From assembly GCF_007655305.1 (NCBI RefSeq), contig NZ_VLOG01000040.1, positions 58,567 through 122,566 of the forward strand: a stretch of 64,000 bases of DNA. Reading direction: 5' to 3'. Below are positions 62,709-64,000 of the stretch, in pieces. This DNA comes from Algoriphagus algorifonticola (lineage in GTDB: Bacteria; Bacteroidota; Bacteroidia; Cytophagales; Cyclobacteriaceae). The notes below the pieces were generated by a model. That model saw nothing but the letters and a program-made list of their open reading frames with translations, was not told where the DNA came from and did not search any database. Numbering within the stretch: position 1 is the stretch's first letter; every line of letters begins with the position of its first letter. The position numbers and the translations under genes are program-made.

Positions 62709-62935
62709 AGAATTATTTGAGAAAATCAGAGCTAATATCTTTACGATTATTAAGTGACTCAGATATTGAATAAATTGAAAAAGAATGGGGTGAACTTTCG
62801 CCACGGCTAGGCTAGCGACCTCTTGCCAGTATCAGTCCCCATTCTTAGTTGAGTTGCCAGTAACCAGTTAGAATTTTAGGCTTTAGGCCTGTTAAAGGTT
62901 TTAGTTTCCGCAACTCTCATTTGTTAAACTTCAAT
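62709..62935 (+). ncRNA. Candidate IS110 bridge RNA
   Basis: Three consecutive foldable units precede the transposase. A 5' stem-loop (62733-62740 with 62761-62768) comes first. The target-binding loop is closed by a perfect 10-bp stem (62781-62790 with 62837-62846). The donor-binding loop is closed by a 7-bp stem (62851-62857 with 62910-62916). Loop 1 holds GCCACGGC (62800-62807), identical to the left flank, and CTTGCCAG (62822-62829), complementary to CTGGCAGG at the right flank. Loop 2 holds TTAGAAT (62868-62874), identical to the element's right end, and TTAAAG (62892-62897), complementary to CTTTAG at its left end. Exact ends are estimates. Confidence 0.75.
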
Positions 62936-62944
62936 GTCTAAATT

Positions 62945-63943
62945 ATGAAATTCAAATCAATTATTGGAGTCGATGTAAGTAAATCTACACTTGATGCTTA
63001 TCTGAAGATCAACCAATGCCACGCAGTCTTTGAAAATAATGAGAAAGGTTACCAGGAGCTGGTGGAATGGGTAATGGAAAACTCTGGGTTAATACTCGCA
63101 GAAGAACTGCTTTTCGGATTTGAATCCACTGGGATTTATTCTTCAGAACTTGCTTTGTTTCTTGAAAAGCACTCCCTACCATTTTATATCATCTCAGGAC
63201 TTGAATTAAAGCGATCCTTGGGAATAAGAAGAGGTAAGTCAGACAAGGCAGACTCTAAAGACATAGCTGAATATCTTTATGAAAAGCAGGAGAAGATTAT
63301 CCCCACTGTTCCTCCCAAAAAGGTCATCCAGGATCTCAAAAAGCTGTTTAATTACAGAGAGCGACTTGTAAAAGACAGAGCAGCTTACATCACCCGTATC
63401 AAAGAATATGAAGCTGTAGTTTCAGAAAACAAATTAAAAGTCTATCAAAAATCCAATACCGAAGTAATCGCTTGTTTAGATAAACAGATCGAAACCGTAG
63501 AGAAAGAAATAGACAAACTTTTACGCAAAGATGAACTGTTAATGAACCAATATAAGCTGATTAACTCTATCAAGGGCATAGGCCCACAGACAGCTGTTGC
63601 ACTTATCGTCTTAACAGAAGGGTTTACCCTATTCGATAGCTGGAGAAAGTTTGCCAGTTATGCAGGAACAGCACCGTTTCCCAACCAGTCAGGTACATCC
63701 TATCGAGGGAGAACCAAAACCAGTCCGCTGGCGAATAAGAGAATTAAAACACTGCTGACATTATGTGCAGGCACAGCCATCCAATACAGCACTGAGATGA
63801 AGACCTATTACAAGAGAAGAACCGGTGAAGGGAAAAGCAAAATGAGCACACTTAATATTATCAGAAATAAACTTATTGCAAGGGCTTTTGCTGTTGTCAA
63901 CCGAAATTCCAGCTATGTAGACATATTAAAATATGCCGCATGA
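62945..63943 (+). CDS. IS110-family transposase (bridge-RNA-guided recombinase)
   Basis: 332 aa, full length. The N-terminal RuvC-like DEDD domain has D10 (GVDVSKS), E60 (FGFESTG) and D100/D103 (KSDKADSKD). A coiled-coil stretch (about 125-195) follows. The C-terminal Tnp domain has the helix-hairpin-helix INSIKGIGPQTA and the proposed catalytic serine S247 in PFPNQSGTS. The enzyme would excise and insert the element with its bridge RNA through the RuvC-Tnp composite active site. No frameshift is seen. The non-coding RNA lies 5' of the gene, as in the IS110 group rather than IS1111. Confidence 0.96.
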   Translation: MKFKSIIGVDVSKSTLDAYLKINQCHAVFENNEKGYQELVEWVMENSGLILAEELLFGFESTGIYSSELALFLEKHSLPFYIISGLELKRSLGIRRGKSDKADSKDIAEYLYEKQEKIIPTVPPKKVIQDLKKLFNYRERLVKDRAAYITRIKEYEAVVSENKLKVYQKSNTEVIACLDKQIETVEKEIDKLLRKDELLMNQYKLINSIKGIGPQTAVALIVLTEGFTLFDSWRKFASYAGTAPFPNQSGTSYRGRTKTSPLANKRIKTLLTLCAGTAIQYSTEMKTYYKRRTGEGKSKMSTLNIIRNKLIARAFAVVNRNSSYVDILKYAA

Positions 63944-64000
63944 AAAAAAACTGAAAATCTTCTTGCTTAAACCTTAGAATACTGGCAGGCGAAGCTTCCG

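Larger units (their letters stand above)
62692..63983 (+). mobile_element. IS110-family insertion sequence
   Basis: About 1.29 kb. Comparison with repeat copy 1 sets the ends: left junction CCACGGC-CT-TTAGG (core 62692-62693) and right junction AGAATA-CT-GGCAGG (core 63982-63983). There are no terminal inverted repeats and no target duplication other than the 2-base CT, as expected for IS110. It consists of a 250-base 5' non-coding end holding a bridge-RNA candidate, one intact transposase gene and a 38-base 3' end. It appears complete and potentially active. Confidence 0.85.
62610..64000 (+). repeat. MITE-like repeat, copy 3, split by IS110
   Basis: The left portion (62610-62691) matches copy 1 from TGATTATCCGC through CCCAGCCACGG. 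The IS110 element follows. At 63984 the repeat resumes as GGCAGGCGAAGCTTCCG, aligning with GACAAGCGAAACTTCCG of copy 1, and runs out of the window. This places the insertion precisely inside the repeat. Confidence 0.75.

Noticed and set aside
62868..62880. Reading TTAGAATTTTAGG as a footprint of the excised element's junction
   Set aside because: It resembles the joined ends TTAGAATACTTTAGG, but it lies inside the donor-binding loop, where guide function explains the similarity better.

Overview
The window is one contig stretch of a Bacteroidota chromosome, most likely order Cytophagales, family Cyclobacteriaceae (an Algoriphagus-like organism). The reasons are the low GC content, Bacteroidota-type promoters (TTG then TAnnTTTG), a lipoprotein TamA homologue (TamL), a sufBCDSE cluster followed by DUF59 and bacilliredoxin genes, a divergent PEP carboxylase, and families such as DUF2911 and the DUF6428-like arsenic protein. 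The genus is inferred from the protein style, not from a database search.

Layout. 1-6148 (minus): a tightly overlapping surface-polysaccharide operon with a PglD/NeuD-like acyltransferase, Wzx-type flippase, DegT aminotransferase, ATP-grasp enzyme, methyltransferase, GT2 glycosyltransferase and the start of one more gene. 6397-10998 (minus): UDP-glucose dehydrogenase, a large SLBB polysaccharide export protein and a winged-helix regulator with a palindrome over its own promoter. 11104-24478: penicillin-acylase family enzyme, DUF2911 lipoprotein, EEP-family hydrolase, RND/MMPL transporter, thyA, S9 and M14 peptidases and a TonB-C-like protein. 24844-33452: Lrp/AsnC regulator, the suf operon, citrate synthase and acyl-CoA-binding protein. 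33531-42791: Na+/bile-acid-type symporter, TrmH methyltransferase divergent from tamL, hemF, PAP2, Crp/Fnr and MFS genes, and two small lipoproteins around a transglutaminase-like lipoprotein. 43060-45481: a repeat carrying a one-gene cassette, then a short arsenic operon without an efflux gene. 45882-60938: outer-membrane proteins, ppc, a lactonase-fold lipoprotein, menC, queA, a LytTR regulator, a propeller-like lipoprotein and a PAS protein ending in a dimerisation/His domain. 61087-61432: a promoter and tRNA-Ser(GCU)-tRNA-Pro(UGG). 61509-64000: an AI-2E-type permease, then an IS110-family element.

Mobile DNA is the most interesting part. A dispersed, non-coding, MITE-like repeat of about 170 bp with imperfect terminal inverted repeats occurs three times: one intact copy (6177-6345), one holding a membrane-protein gene plus a long attC-like hairpin (43060-43950), and one split by the IS110 element (62610 to beyond 64000). 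The 5' non-coding end of the IS110 element folds on paper into a bridge-RNA architecture: a 5' hairpin, a target-binding loop and a donor-binding loop. Its guides match the flanking repeat and the element's own ends. The core dinucleotide is CT, and joining the two ends would build a Bacteroidota promoter with a 19-bp spacer. The intact repeat at 6177-6345 still carries an empty copy of the predicted target.

All coordinates and motifs were read by eye. Family names come from motif recognition, and no search or folding program was run.
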